Assembly (NCBI RefSeq): GCF_007997135.1
Contig: NZ_VORU01000008.1
Location: 62,001-126,000, forward strand
DNA: 64,000 nt
Direction of reading: 5' to 3'
Origin: Aequorivita lipolytica
GTDB lineage: Bacteria > Bacteroidota > Bacteroidia > Flavobacteriales > Flavobacteriaceae
Position 1 is the stretch's first letter; the number at the start of each line of letters is the position of its first letter. The notes below the pieces were generated by a model. It was not told where the DNA came from, did no database searches, and worked only from the letters and a program-made list of their open reading frames with translations. Position numbers and translations under genes: made by a program. Shown piece after piece: positions 16,749 through 24,392 of this stretch.

Positions 16749-17453
16749 GTGGCAAAGCTTCCAGTTTTAATGTACCATCACATTCACCCCCGCGAAAGCG
16801 CGGGTCTTACCATTTCCGTGGAAAAACTTGAAAAGCAATTTAAACATTTGGCTGAAAATGGTTACAAAACTTATCACGTGAAGGAGTTGTTACAAATAAA
16901 ACAATTGGCTAAGGGTAAAAATATAGTCATTACGTTTGATGATGGCTACGTGAGCCAAATGGAATTGGCGCTTCCTTTGCTAAAAAAATACAAGCTGAAA
17001 GCCACTTTTTTCGTGCCTTTGGATTTTCTCGGAAAAACAGACAGTTGGAATACAGCTTCGTTGGAAATAATGACTTCGGAACAGTTGAAATCACTCGATC
17101 CAAATATTATAGAGTTCGGTTTTCATTCCTTTTACCACAAAAAATACACTGAGCTTTCCAATGCAGAAATAGAAGCTGACACTCACCGCTGTATTGAATT
17201 TGTCACAGAAAATGATTTGAATTTTTCACCGGTTTTGGCGTATCCTTACGGGAAATTTCCAAAGGAAAAAGCGCGTAATGCTATCTTCAAAAAAATACTT
17301 TTGGATAACGGAATTACAATCGGGTTGCGCATTGGCAATCGCATAAATAATTTCCCCTTTAAAAAACCTTTTGAAATAGAACGAATTGACGTAAAAGGTG
17401 AATTTTCAATGTTGAAATTTCGGCAGAAGATTCGGTTTGGGAAACTTTTTTAA
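16749..17453 (+). CDS. Polysaccharide deacetylase family protein (NodB domain)
   Basis: A 234-residue protein with a NodB homology fold. MYHHIHP near residue 8, the metal and catalytic motif VITFDDGY (D near residue 60), KATFFVPLDFL, and the EFGFHSFYHKKYTEL segment with the metal-binding HxxxH-like histidines match carbohydrate esterase family 4. No signal peptide is visible, so it probably acts in the cytoplasm on a lipid-linked or LPS-core sugar. The start is GTG at 16749; an upstream ATG is in a frame that stops at once. Confidence 0.87.
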   Translation: MAKLPVLMYHHIHPRESAGLTISVEKLEKQFKHLAENGYKTYHVKELLQIKQLAKGKNIVITFDDGYVSQMELALPLLKKYKLKATFFVPLDFLGKTDSWNTASLEIMTSEQLKSLDPNIIEFGFHSFYHKKYTELSNAEIEADTHRCIEFVTENDLNFSPVLAYPYGKFPKEKARNAIFKKILLDNGITIGLRIGNRINNFPFKKPFEIERIDVKGEFSMLKFRQKIRFGKLF

Positions 17454-17551
17454 AGCTAGAAGCTAGAAGCTAGAAGCTAGAAGCTAGAAGCTGAAGGTTG
17501 GAAGTTGGAAGCTGGAAGCTGGAAGCTAGAAGCTAGAAGCTAGAAGCTGGA
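17454..17551. repeat. 7-bp tandem array (AGCTAGA)14
   Basis: Fourteen units of period 7 begin at the base after the stop codon of the deacetylase gene. Five AGCTAGA units are followed by drifted ones (AGCTGGA, AGTTGGA) and then AGCTAGA again. A further short CCTGAAA pair lies at 17573-17587. The array separates two convergent genes. Confidence 0.92.
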
Positions 17552-17593
17552 AGTTGTTTAGTAAACTCGTAACCTGAAACCTGAAACAATTTT

Positions 17594-18331
17594 TCACCGC
17601 ATCCCTTTCTTTAGCAACATCAATTTCACATAGCGTTCAAAAACCCCGTATGCATTTACGGCGGCTACTGTTAGTCCGGGAACGCCATCGCGGAACCCGC
17701 CTTTTAAGATGAAGGATCGGAAAAACCGGTATGCTGGTTTAAAAAATAGGTGGAACCAAGTAGCTTTCTTGCCTTTTTCAAATTGTTGCTGCGCCTGAAA
17801 CCAAGCGTACGATTCTTTTTTTGAAATATAGCTGTCCAAACCTTTATAGGTGAAATGGAGCATTTTGTTTTTAAGTTTTCCGATGCTTCCTTCGCAATGC
17901 AATTTTTCGTGTACCTTGCCGGAAAAACTGGCACCTTCACGTTTTACCAGCCTAAGTACATCGTCGCTATGATGGTAAAGAAAACGGTTCATATAAAAAT
18001 GTGGGAAATTTATTTTGTAGCCGCAGTGTTTTGGGTTTTGAATGATTTTTTTTATTTCCGCTTCCAAAGTGTGCGTAACGCGCTCGTCGGCATCAACAAA
18101 TAAAACCCAATCACCCGTGGCTTCCTTTAATGCGAAGTTTTTTTGGTTTGAAAAATTATCGAATTTTCGCTGCAGAAATTTGGTAGCGTATTTTTGGGCA
18201 ATTTCGGGTGTTTTATCTTTGCTGAAAGAATCAACCACGATTATTTCATCAGCGAAAGAAACCGAAAACAGCGCATCTTCAAGATATGCTTCTTCGTTGA
18301 ATGTGGGTATGATTACGGTTAGTTTCGGCAT
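17594..18331 (-). CDS. Family 2 glycosyltransferase (WaaE/KdtX-like)
   Basis: A 245-residue LPS-core-type GT2: LTVIIPTFNEEAYLEDAL, EIIVVDSFSKDKTPEIA, ATGDWVLFVDADERVT near residue 73 and the WFHLFFKPAYRFFRSFILK segment near residue 195. It is the closest relative in the window of the gene at 15872 and shares the same order of motifs, so the two probably add similar sugars to different positions. The start is ATG at 18331, followed within 10 bp by a large inverted-repeat hairpin. Confidence 0.87.
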   Translation of the reverse strand: MPKLTVIIPTFNEEAYLEDALFSVSFADEIIVVDSFSKDKTPEIAQKYATKFLQRKFDNFSNQKNFALKEATGDWVLFVDADERVTHTLEAEIKKIIQNPKHCGYKINFPHFYMNRFLYHHSDDVLRLVKREGASFSGKVHEKLHCEGSIGKLKNKMLHFTYKGLDSYISKKESYAWFQAQQQFEKGKKATWFHLFFKPAYRFFRSFILKGGFRDGVPGLTVAAVNAYGVFERYVKLMLLKKGMR

Positions 18332-18339
18332 AATTTTTC

Positions 18340-18389
18340 ACCACGAATACACGAATATCATTATACATAATTATTCGTGTATCCGTGGT
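18340..18389. repeat. 50-bp perfect-type hairpin of the ACCACGAATACACGAATA repeat
   Basis: ACCACGAATACACGAATA (18340-18357) pairs with TATTCGTGTATCCGTGGT (18372-18389) with one mismatch and a 14-nt loop. It has no cargo. It is the most compact form of the element whose arms flank the GxxExxY gene at 11143-11632. Confidence 0.7.
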
Positions 18390-18444
18390 TTTTTAATTCT
18401 TCACAAAGATTACTTTTCATTTCGAAATTACAACTTTTTGTTTC

Positions 18445-18476
18445 TTGAGCCAACTTGATAAATAACTTTATCTTTG
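18445..18476 (+). promoter_or_regulatory. Bacteroidota-type promoter
   Basis: TTG (18445-18447), 21 bp, then TATCTTTG (18469-18476), a full match to TAnnTTTG. The start codon at 18482 is only 5 bp after the box, so the transcript would begin at or very near the ATG. This rules against the longer reading from 18455, which runs through the box. Confidence 0.65.
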
Positions 18477-18481
18477 CAAAG

Positions 18482-20140
18482 ATGAAACTACTGGACACTT
18501 CCATAATTATAAGCACTTACAATTCCATCCAATGGCTTGAAAAAGTGCTGTATGGCTATAACAATCAAACCTATAGACAATTTGAAGTGGTAATTGCCGA
18601 TGACGGTTCCAATGACGAAACAAGGGATTTGCTTAAACGGATGGAAATGGAAGTTTTTTATCCCATCGTCCATGTTTGGCAAGAGGACAAAGGTTTTCAG
18701 AAATCGCAGATTCTCAATAAAGCCATACTTCAGTGTAGTTCTGAATATATTATAATGAGCGACGGCGACTGCATTCCGCGGAAGGATTTTGTGGAACAGC
18801 ACATTAAGAACCGCGAAGAGGGTTATTTTCTTTCTGGCGGTTATTTTATGTTGCCGATGGATATTTCAGAGGAAATTACCAAAGAAGATATTTATACCGA
18901 AAAGTGTTTTGATGTTTCGTGGCTTAAGAAAAACGGACTTACATCTTCATTTAAAAACAACAAACTATATTCCGGACCATTAAAGGCCAATCTTCTAAAT
19001 GCTTTTACGCCCACCAATGCAAGCTGGAACGGCCACAATGCCTCTGGGTGGAAAAAGGATATTGTTGCTATCAATGGTTTTGATGAACGTATGCAATACG
19101 GAGGGCAGGACCGCGAGCTTGGGGAGCGTTTGACCAATCTTGGCATAAAGAGCAAACAGATACGTTATAATGCGGTAGTGCTGCATTTGGACCATCCCCG
19201 CGGTTACAAAAATGAAGAATCCATCAAAAAAAATCTTGGAATTCGTAAACTTACCCGCGATCAAAAAAAGAAGTGGACACCTTACGGCATTGTGAAAGAT
19301 GCCAACGCCGCTCCTTATGTTTCGGTTATAGTGAGCACGTATAATCAACCCGAATGGCTCCAAAAAGCGATTTGGGGTTTTGAGCAACAACTGGAAAAGA
19401 ATTTTGAAATTATCATTGCTGATGATGGTTCTACGGAAGAGACCTCGGAATTAATCCGTTACTTTAAAGAAAACTCTTCTTTGAAGATCACCCACGTTTG
19501 GCAGGAAGATCACGGTTTTCAGAAAACAAAAATTTTGAACAAGGCCATACAGGTTTCAAAAGGAGAATATTTAATTTTTACTGATGGCGATTGTATTCCT
19601 CGGAACGATTTGGTATCGACCCATTTGGGACTTAGCCGTCCGGGATGCTTTCTTTCAGCGGGCTATTTTAAATTGTCTATGAAAATTTCAAAACAAATTA
19701 CCAAAAACGATATTGAAACCCAGCGCTGTTTTAATGCGAAATGGCTTTTAAAACACGGATTGAAAAAAACTTTTAAAATCAATAAACTTACTTCATACGG
19801 ATTGAAGGAGGATATTTTAAATACGTTCACCCCAACCAGCGCCACTTGGGATGGCAACAATGCTTCGGGCTGGCGCAAAGATGTACTTGCCGTAAATGGT
19901 TTTGACGAGCGCATGCAGTACGGTGGCGAAGACCGCGAAATGGGCGAACGATTGATGAACTACGGGGTTAAACCCCAGCAAATAAGATACAGTACCGTAA
20001 CCCTACATTTGGACCACGAGCGAGGCTATGTTAAAAAAGAAATGTTTGTAAAAAATAAGGCCATTAGGCGGGAAACCAAGAAGGAGAATAGAGTTTGGAC
20101 CGACTATGGTATTACTTCAAAAGTAGAAAGCACCAATTGA
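18482..20140 (+). CDS. Glycosyltransferase with two tandem GT2 domains
   Basis: A 552-residue protein made of two similar GT-A modules (about 1-270 and 275-540). Each has the same blocks in order: VVIADDGSNDET / IIIADDGSTEET, HVWQEDKGFQKSQILNKAI / HVWQEDHGFQKTKILNKAI, DGDCIPRKDF / DGDCIPRNDL, NASGWKKDIVAINGFDE / NASGWRKDVLAVNGFDE and MQYGGQDRELGERL / MQYGGEDREMGERL. The catalytic acidic motifs are intact in both, so both may be active. This points to an internal duplication of a gene like that at 15084. It may add two sugars or polymerise. Confidence 0.9.
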   Translation: MKLLDTSIIISTYNSIQWLEKVLYGYNNQTYRQFEVVIADDGSNDETRDLLKRMEMEVFYPIVHVWQEDKGFQKSQILNKAILQCSSEYIIMSDGDCIPRKDFVEQHIKNREEGYFLSGGYFMLPMDISEEITKEDIYTEKCFDVSWLKKNGLTSSFKNNKLYSGPLKANLLNAFTPTNASWNGHNASGWKKDIVAINGFDERMQYGGQDRELGERLTNLGIKSKQIRYNAVVLHLDHPRGYKNEESIKKNLGIRKLTRDQKKKWTPYGIVKDANAAPYVSVIVSTYNQPEWLQKAIWGFEQQLEKNFEIIIADDGSTEETSELIRYFKENSSLKITHVWQEDHGFQKTKILNKAIQVSKGEYLIFTDGDCIPRNDLVSTHLGLSRPGCFLSAGYFKLSMKISKQITKNDIETQRCFNAKWLLKHGLKKTFKINKLTSYGLKEDILNTFTPTSATWDGNNASGWRKDVLAVNGFDERMQYGGEDREMGERLMNYGVKPQQIRYSTVTLHLDHERGYVKKEMFVKNKAIRRETKKENRVWTDYGITSKVESTN

Positions 20141-20175
20141 TTATTTCTATTAGAAAATTGAAGTCGTTTCTAAAA

Positions 20176-21249
20176 TTAATTGGTAACGCTTATTAAATGG
20201 TGCTTGAGAAAAGGTTTCAGTTTTACAAAAATCATTTCGGGCGTTAATTCGCTATAAAGGGAATGGGGATCTTGCTCAATCCTTCTTCTTTCTTCTAAAG
20301 TGAAACTGCTGAAAAGATTTGGTTTTTCCTCCAATAAGTGAATGGAATCGTGGTGGTCTCCATCCTCAAAACTGCACCAATGCTCTTTGTTCACATAGGG
20401 CGAATAGATTGTAAATGTTGGTTTATTTAGCGCCTTGGTGATGTGTACGCTACCGCCTTCGTTAGAAACCAAGAGATCGCATTGGTTCATTAATTTTATA
20501 AAACCGCGAATGGAATCTTCATAAATATCGAGGTTTATTTGGTCTTTGTTTTGGCACATTTCATAAACCTTCAGCGCTTCTTCCTTTTGATGGGGCGCAT
20601 AATTGAAGAGAATGGTGCCGTAATAGTTTGAAGTGATGTAGTTAATTATCTCGACCATATATTCATAGGGCATAGACTTTTGCGGCGTGCTTCCTAAAAT
20701 GCCCAGCATAATTACTGGTTTTTTAAGGGAGTCAATTCGCGTATAATTTTTTTCTTCTTCGGTTAGGAATATTTTAGGAGCATACTCTGGCTCTTGTAGT
20801 TCAAAGACTGATGCAATCATATTAATTCTATCTTCAATAGCCTTCCCGCAGTTTTTGGACCGATGGTCCAAAAAACTAATGGGGTGGGTATAAAAGGGAA
20901 GTTTTAATTCTTTGTGGGCTCTTTTCAGCCCAATTCTGTATTCAGCACCAGAAAATAAACAGATCATTCTACTTTGAAATTTGGAATACGGATCAAAAAT
21001 GATGTCGTATTTCTCCTTTCTTATTTTCGCGATGGTGCGTAGAAGATTTGTAAATTTTTTAAGCTCTTTTTCCTTAACCGAAATAACTCGGTCAATGTTC
21101 GGATTCCGTTCCAAAACGCCCGTGGTGTAGTTGTACACAAAATATGTGACTTCGCTTTGCGGAAAGATTTTTTTTATATTGTTGGCAATTACAGAGCTGA
21201 TCAGCACATCGCCAATTCTTTTGTTTTGTATTACGAGTATTTTCTTCAT
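20176..21249 (-). CDS. Glycosyltransferase family 9 protein (heptosyltransferase-like)
   Basis: A 357-residue protein of the GT9 (LPS heptosyltransferase) family, GT-B fold. The N-terminal ILVIQNKRIGDVLISSVIANNI, the YRIGLKRA segment near residue 110, PVIMLGILGSTPQKSMPYEYM near 180 and the C-terminal LLVSNEGGSVHITKALNKPTF near 262 (nucleotide-sugar binding) support this. Members transfer heptose to Kdo or to the inner core, which ties the locus to lipopolysaccharide core synthesis. Divergent from the kinase gene at 21298. Confidence 0.9.
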   Translation of the reverse strand: MKKILVIQNKRIGDVLISSVIANNIKKIFPQSEVTYFVYNYTTGVLERNPNIDRVISVKEKELKKFTNLLRTIAKIRKEKYDIIFDPYSKFQSRMICLFSGAEYRIGLKRAHKELKLPFYTHPISFLDHRSKNCGKAIEDRINMIASVFELQEPEYAPKIFLTEEEKNYTRIDSLKKPVIMLGILGSTPQKSMPYEYMVEIINYITSNYYGTILFNYAPHQKEEALKVYEMCQNKDQINLDIYEDSIRGFIKLMNQCDLLVSNEGGSVHITKALNKPTFTIYSPYVNKEHWCSFEDGDHHDSIHLLEEKPNLFSSFTLEERRRIEQDPHSLYSELTPEMIFVKLKPFLKHHLISVTN

Positions 21250-21297
21250 ATAGATTACCTTCGCAAAATACTTTTTTTGAATGTATCTTTTTTATAA

Positions 21298-22044
21298 ATG
21301 CGCGAGAATTTTGTAATTCATCCCAACTATTCCCACTTGGCTGCAAAGCTACAGGATGTGCTTTACAATTTTTCCAAAAAAGGGGATTATGTAACCAAAG
21401 GCGAACGCAATGTAATTAAAATGGTTCAGCTTGAGGGAATTGCCTTTAATATTAAAAAATTCAAAACGCCCAACGTATTTCAGTCACTGGTTTACCAATA
21501 TCTTCGGAAAAGTAAGGCGAAGCGGTCTTTTGAATACGCTTCAAAACTGATCGATTTCGGAATAAAAACACCTTTTCCCGTTGGGTATTTGGAAGTATTT
21601 TCAGGAGGCCTGAAAGAGAGTTTCTATGTAAGCGAGCACGTAAATTACGACTTTGATTTCCGCGAATTGATACATAATCCAAGTTTTAAAAAGCGAAACG
21701 AAATCTTGCGGCAGTTTACACACTTTACCTTTAAGCTTCACGAAAACGGGATAAATTTTCTAGATCATTCTCCAGGCAACACCCTGATTGTGGAAAGCGA
21801 AAAAGATACATATGTTTTCTACTTGATTGACCTAAACCGAATGCGTTTTGAATCGATGGATTTCAACGCGCGGATGCACAATTTTCGAAGATTATGGCTT
21901 TCAAAAACGATGATGAAAGTGATGGCGAAAGAATATGCCAAACTTTATAAAAAATCTGTTGATGGAACTTATGCCCTGATGTTGCACTACAGCAGGGGTT
22001 TTCAGAAGAAAGTTAATAGTAAGAAGTTGCGGCGGCGGAAATGA
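21298..22044 (+). CDS. Kdo/lipopolysaccharide kinase family protein (WaaP-like)
   Basis: A 248-residue member of the WaaP/Kdo kinase group, which phosphorylates sugars of the LPS inner core. The protein-kinase-like fold is visible: VQLEGIAFNIKKFKTP supplies the lysine of the ATP site, GINFLDHSPGNTLIV (near residue 152) is the catalytic loop with HSPGN, and YLIDLNRMRF holds the metal-binding aspartate of the DFG position. The start is ATG at 21298. It closes the surface-glycan locus and supports its assignment to core LPS. Confidence 0.87.
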   Translation: MRENFVIHPNYSHLAAKLQDVLYNFSKKGDYVTKGERNVIKMVQLEGIAFNIKKFKTPNVFQSLVYQYLRKSKAKRSFEYASKLIDFGIKTPFPVGYLEVFSGGLKESFYVSEHVNYDFDFRELIHNPSFKKRNEILRQFTHFTFKLHENGINFLDHSPGNTLIVESEKDTYVFYLIDLNRMRFESMDFNARMHNFRRLWLSKTMMKVMAKEYAKLYKKSVDGTYALMLHYSRGFQKKVNSKKLRRRK

Positions 22045-22129
22045 CAGTAAATTTAAAAATTTGGGGACTTTCTAAAGATGCTCGAACCTTTGGGCTGTCA
22101 AGGACTTGGACTATGGATTATATGCGTTT

Positions 22130-22431
22130 TTATTCAACGTTCTTGTCAGCGTAAAGAATTATTTCGTTCAGTTCATTTCGTTTATTTTCTTTTTCCTTTT
22201 CAATGTCATAATCATCTTGAAGTCCGAGCCAGAATTTGGCAGAATTCCCAAAATATTTGCTCAATCGCAAAGCCGTATCTGGGTAATTCGGCGATTTCCT
22301 TTTATTATTTCCGAAATTCTTGTCTGCGCTATTTTCAGATCTTTTGAAAGTCGGTAGGCAGTAATTTGGAAGGGCTCAAGAAATTCATAATTCAAAATTT
22401 CTCCAGGGTGTACATTCGCTAACTTTTCCAT
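22130..22431 (-). pseudogene. higA-type antitoxin pseudogene (one-base frameshift)
   Basis: Read on the minus strand, ATG at 22431 opens MEKLANVHPGEILNYEFLEP, followed by AYRLSKDLKIAQTRISEIIKG and NRRIT, the helix-turn-helix of HigA addiction antitoxins. The frame then meets TGA after about 57 codons. Restoring one G after the ACC codon continues as ADTALRLSKYFGNSAKFWLG, LQDDYDIEKEKE, with a stop at 22130, the normal HigA C-terminus. The gene is thus a recent single-base pseudogene or a read error. It is the main content of the 545-bp gap between the kinase gene and dapD. Confidence 0.8.
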
Positions 22432-22441
22432 TTTTTCATTT

Positions 22442-22546
22442 TTAATGATAATCGATTATTTCCACTTCACTTGCGTTTCCTTTAGTTGGATGTTCGTAGG
22501 CTTTTTTTTCAATGTTGCCTAACCCATTATATCCCAACAAATAAAT
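22442..22546 (-). pseudogene. C-terminal remnant, possibly of higB toxin
   Basis: Immediately upstream of the higA pseudogene an open frame of 34 codons ends in GNASEVEIIDYH, which resembles the C-terminus of HigB/RelE-type toxins from memory (typically ...VEIIDYH). Nothing of the preceding toxin core is seen; an in-frame TGA lies at 22547. Gene order toxin-then-antitoxin, 10 bp apart, is right for higBA. I think the 5' part was deleted next to dapD. Confidence 0.5.
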
Positions 22547-22589
22547 TCATTTATCAATATATCACTGGATTATAAGTAGCTTTTTGGTA

Positions 22590-23405
22590 TTAAACAGCCA
22601 CCCCATACTCCCGCAAAGCATCATTCAGAGAAGTTTTTAAATTAGTACTTTCCTTGCGTTTTCCAATAATCAGCGCGCACGGAACCTGATATTCACCGGC
22701 GGGAAATTTCTTGGTATAGCTTCCAGGTATTACCACACAGCGTTCTGGCACCAAACCTTTTGTTTCAATGGGTGTTTCACCCGTAACATCAATAATCTTT
22801 GTGGAAGCGGTGAGTACCACATTAGCGCCCAACACGGCTTCTTTACCAACGCGAACACCTTCCACGACAATACAGCGTGAACCAATAAAAGCACCATCTT
22901 CAATAATTACCGGAGCGGCTTGCAATGGTTCCAAAACGCCGCCAATGCCTACGCCACCGCTTAAGTGTACGTTTTTGCCAATCTGTGCGCAACTGCCCAC
23001 CGTTGCCCAAGTATCTACCATTGTACCTTCATCTACATAAGCGCCTATATTTACGTAACTAGGCATAAGGATTACACCTTTTGAAATATACGCGCCATGA
23101 CGTGCAACGGCATTTGGAACTACGCGGATTCCCTTAGCTTCGTAACCCGATTTTAGCGGAATTTTATCATGATATTCAAAAATTCCAGCTTCGAGTGTCT
23201 TCATTTTTTGAATGGGGAAGTATAGCACGATTGCTTTTTTTACCCATTCGTTTACTTGCCAGCCATTAGCCGTGGGTTCTGCACAGCGCAGTTTGCCTTC
23301 GTCGCAGAAGTTTACCACTTCGCGTATGGCGACGATGGTTTCAGTTTCGGATAGTAGGGAACGGTCTTCCCAAGCTTTTTCTATGATTTTTTGAAGTTTG
23401 TTCAT
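22590..23405 (-). CDS. dapD: 2,3,4,5-tetrahydropyridine-2,6-dicarboxylate N-succinyltransferase
   Basis: The succinyl-CoA dependent step of diaminopimelate and lysine synthesis, hence of peptidoglycan. The 271-residue protein shows the left-handed beta-helix hexapeptide pattern (PSYVNIGAYVDEGTMVD, GVGIGGVLEP, IIEDGAFIGSRCIVVEGV) over residues 105-215 and the family N-terminal helical domain. Length matches the family. Start ATG at 23405. The leader carries a 9-bp repeat array and a heptamer array, with a possible -7 box 130 bp upstream. Confidence 0.95.
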   Translation of the reverse strand: MNKLQKIIEKAWEDRSLLSETETIVAIREVVNFCDEGKLRCAEPTANGWQVNEWVKKAIVLYFPIQKMKTLEAGIFEYHDKIPLKSGYEAKGIRVVPNAVARHGAYISKGVILMPSYVNIGAYVDEGTMVDTWATVGSCAQIGKNVHLSGGVGIGGVLEPLQAAPVIIEDGAFIGSRCIVVEGVRVGKEAVLGANVVLTASTKIIDVTGETPIETKGLVPERCVVIPGSYTKKFPAGEYQVPCALIIGKRKESTNLKTSLNDALREYGVAV

Positions 23406-23426
23406 ATTTAAGATTTTATAATTCTT

Positions 23427-23480
23427 ATTGATGCTGTTGATGCTGTTGATGCTGTTGATGCTGTTGATGCTATTGGTACT
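23427..23480 (-). repeat. 9-bp tandem array in the dapD leader (AGCATCAAC)6
   Basis: Six period-9 units, four of them perfect when read in the dapD direction as AGCATCAAC, lie 22 bp upstream of the dapD start codon. The consensus and orientation match the arrays before ctaA, def and mazG. Confidence 0.9.
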
Positions 23481-23503
23481 GTGATGCTTTTGATTTTTAT
23501 ACT

Positions 23504-23531
23504 GTCATCCGTCATCCTTCTTCCGTCATCC
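23504..23531. repeat. 7-bp tandem array (GTCATCC)4
   Basis: Four units, the third diverged (TTCTTCC), in the divergent dapD-ruvX spacer, next to the 9-bp array. Confidence 0.65.
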
Positions 23532-23533
23532 AA

Positions 23534-23541
23534 CAAATATA
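23534..23541 (-). promoter_or_regulatory. Possible -7 box for dapD
   Basis: On the minus strand TATATTTG matches TAnnTTTG. If used, the dapD transcript would begin near 23527 and the heptamer and nonamer arrays would be in its 5' untranslated leader. The best -33 TTG is 24 bp away, slightly long. Confidence 0.4.
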
Positions 23542-23568
23542 AAACCTCCGTTTCAAATAACTGTCCAA

Positions 23569-23602
23569 TTGTAGCATACTATTTACGAAACCCTTATTTT
23601 TG
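23569..23602 (+). promoter_or_regulatory. Promoter of ruvX
   Basis: TTG (23569-23571), 23 bp, then TATTTTTG (23595-23602), a full match to the -7 consensus. The ruvX ATG is 8 bp downstream, so the transcript would be nearly leaderless, as for the gene at 18482. Confidence 0.6.
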
Positions 23603-23610
23603 CAGTCGGT

Positions 23611-24021
23611 ATGGGAAGAATTTTAGCATTAGATTACGGCAGTAAGCGCACAGGCATCGCCATTACGGACGAGTTGCAACTTATTGCTTCTGGCTTGACG
23701 ACTGTTGCCACTTCTGAACTGATGGATTTTCTGAAAAATTATATTGCGTCGGAAAAGGTTGAACTGATTCTAGTGGGCGAACCAAAACAAAAAGACGGAA
23801 CCCATTCCAACATTGAGGCAGAAATTCAGAAGTTTTTAAAGAAATTTTCAAAAGTATTTTCCGACTTAGAGGTGAAGCGTGGTGATGAACGTTATACAAG
23901 TAAAATGGCTTTTCAATCAATGATTGACAGCGGATTAAAAAAGAAACAACGTCAAAATAAAGCGTTAGTTGATGAGATTAGTGCAACTATTATTTTGCAG
24001 GAATACCTTTATAATAAATAG
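23611..24021 (+). CDS. ruvX: Holliday junction resolvase RuvX (YqgF)
   Basis: A 136-residue RNase H-fold nuclease, in many bacteria needed for pre-16S rRNA 5' end maturation as well as proposed for Holliday junctions. The family motifs are ILALDYGSKRTGIAITDE at the N-terminus (catalytic D), LILVGEPKQKDGT near residue 50, DERYTSKMA and the C-terminal DEISATIILQEYL. Length is typical. The stop codon is followed directly by a 17-unit heptamer array. The next gene, def, starts 371 bp downstream. Confidence 0.94.
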   Translation: MGRILALDYGSKRTGIAITDELQLIASGLTTVATSELMDFLKNYIASEKVELILVGEPKQKDGTHSNIEAEIQKFLKKFSKVFSDLEVKRGDERYTSKMAFQSMIDSGLKKKQRQNKALVDEISATIILQEYLYNK

Positions 24022-24140
24022 AGTCAAGAGTCAAGAGCCAAGAGTCAAGAGTCAAGAGCCAAGAGTCAAGAGTCAAGAGCCAAGAGCCAAGAGTCAAGAG
24101 CCAAGAGTCAAGAGTCAAGAGTCAAGAGCCAAGAGCCAAG
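24022..24140. repeat. 7-bp tandem array (AGTCAAG/AGCCAAG)17
   Basis: Seventeen units start on the base after the ruvX stop codon. Two variants differing at one base (AGTCAAG, AGCCAAG) alternate irregularly, which implies repeated unit duplication after a point change. The 371-bp space 24022-24392 holds only this and the 9-bp array. Confidence 0.97.
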
Positions 24141-24240
24141 AGAAAAGAAAAACGAATTTTTCAGTAGGCTCGTGATTTATCGCGTGCAATGGAAAATAAA
24201 AAATAATAAGTAAGGATACTTTTTATCCTTTAAAGTAACA

Positions 24241-24366
24241 ATAGAATCCATAGTATCCACAGAATCAACAGAATCAACAGAATCAACAGAATCAACAGAA
24301 TCAACAGAATCAACAGAATCAACAGAATCAACAGAATCAACAGAATCAACAGCATCGATAGAAAAT
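24241..24366 (+). repeat. 9-bp tandem array in the def leader (AGAATCAAC)14
   Basis: Fourteen period-9 units, of which ten (24259-24348) are perfect, read in the def direction as AGAATCAAC. They end about 26 bp before the def ATG. Outer units have drifted. It is the longest of four arrays of consensus AGNATCAAY in the window. Confidence 0.95.
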
Positions 24367-24392
24367 ATAGAATAACAATAGAAAATTAATAA

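Noticed and set aside
22078-22357. Two overlapping plus-strand frames in the dapD spacer.
   Set aside because: They are antisense to the higA pseudogene, whose own frame has recognisable motifs.
23969-24175. A plus-strand frame with repeated KSQEPRV units.
   Set aside because: It is the 7-bp array read through three frames after ruvX; it begins inside ruvX.
24022-24366. The repeat runs look at first like CRISPR arrays.
   Set aside because: Units are 7 or 9 bp with no spacers between them, and no cas gene is near.
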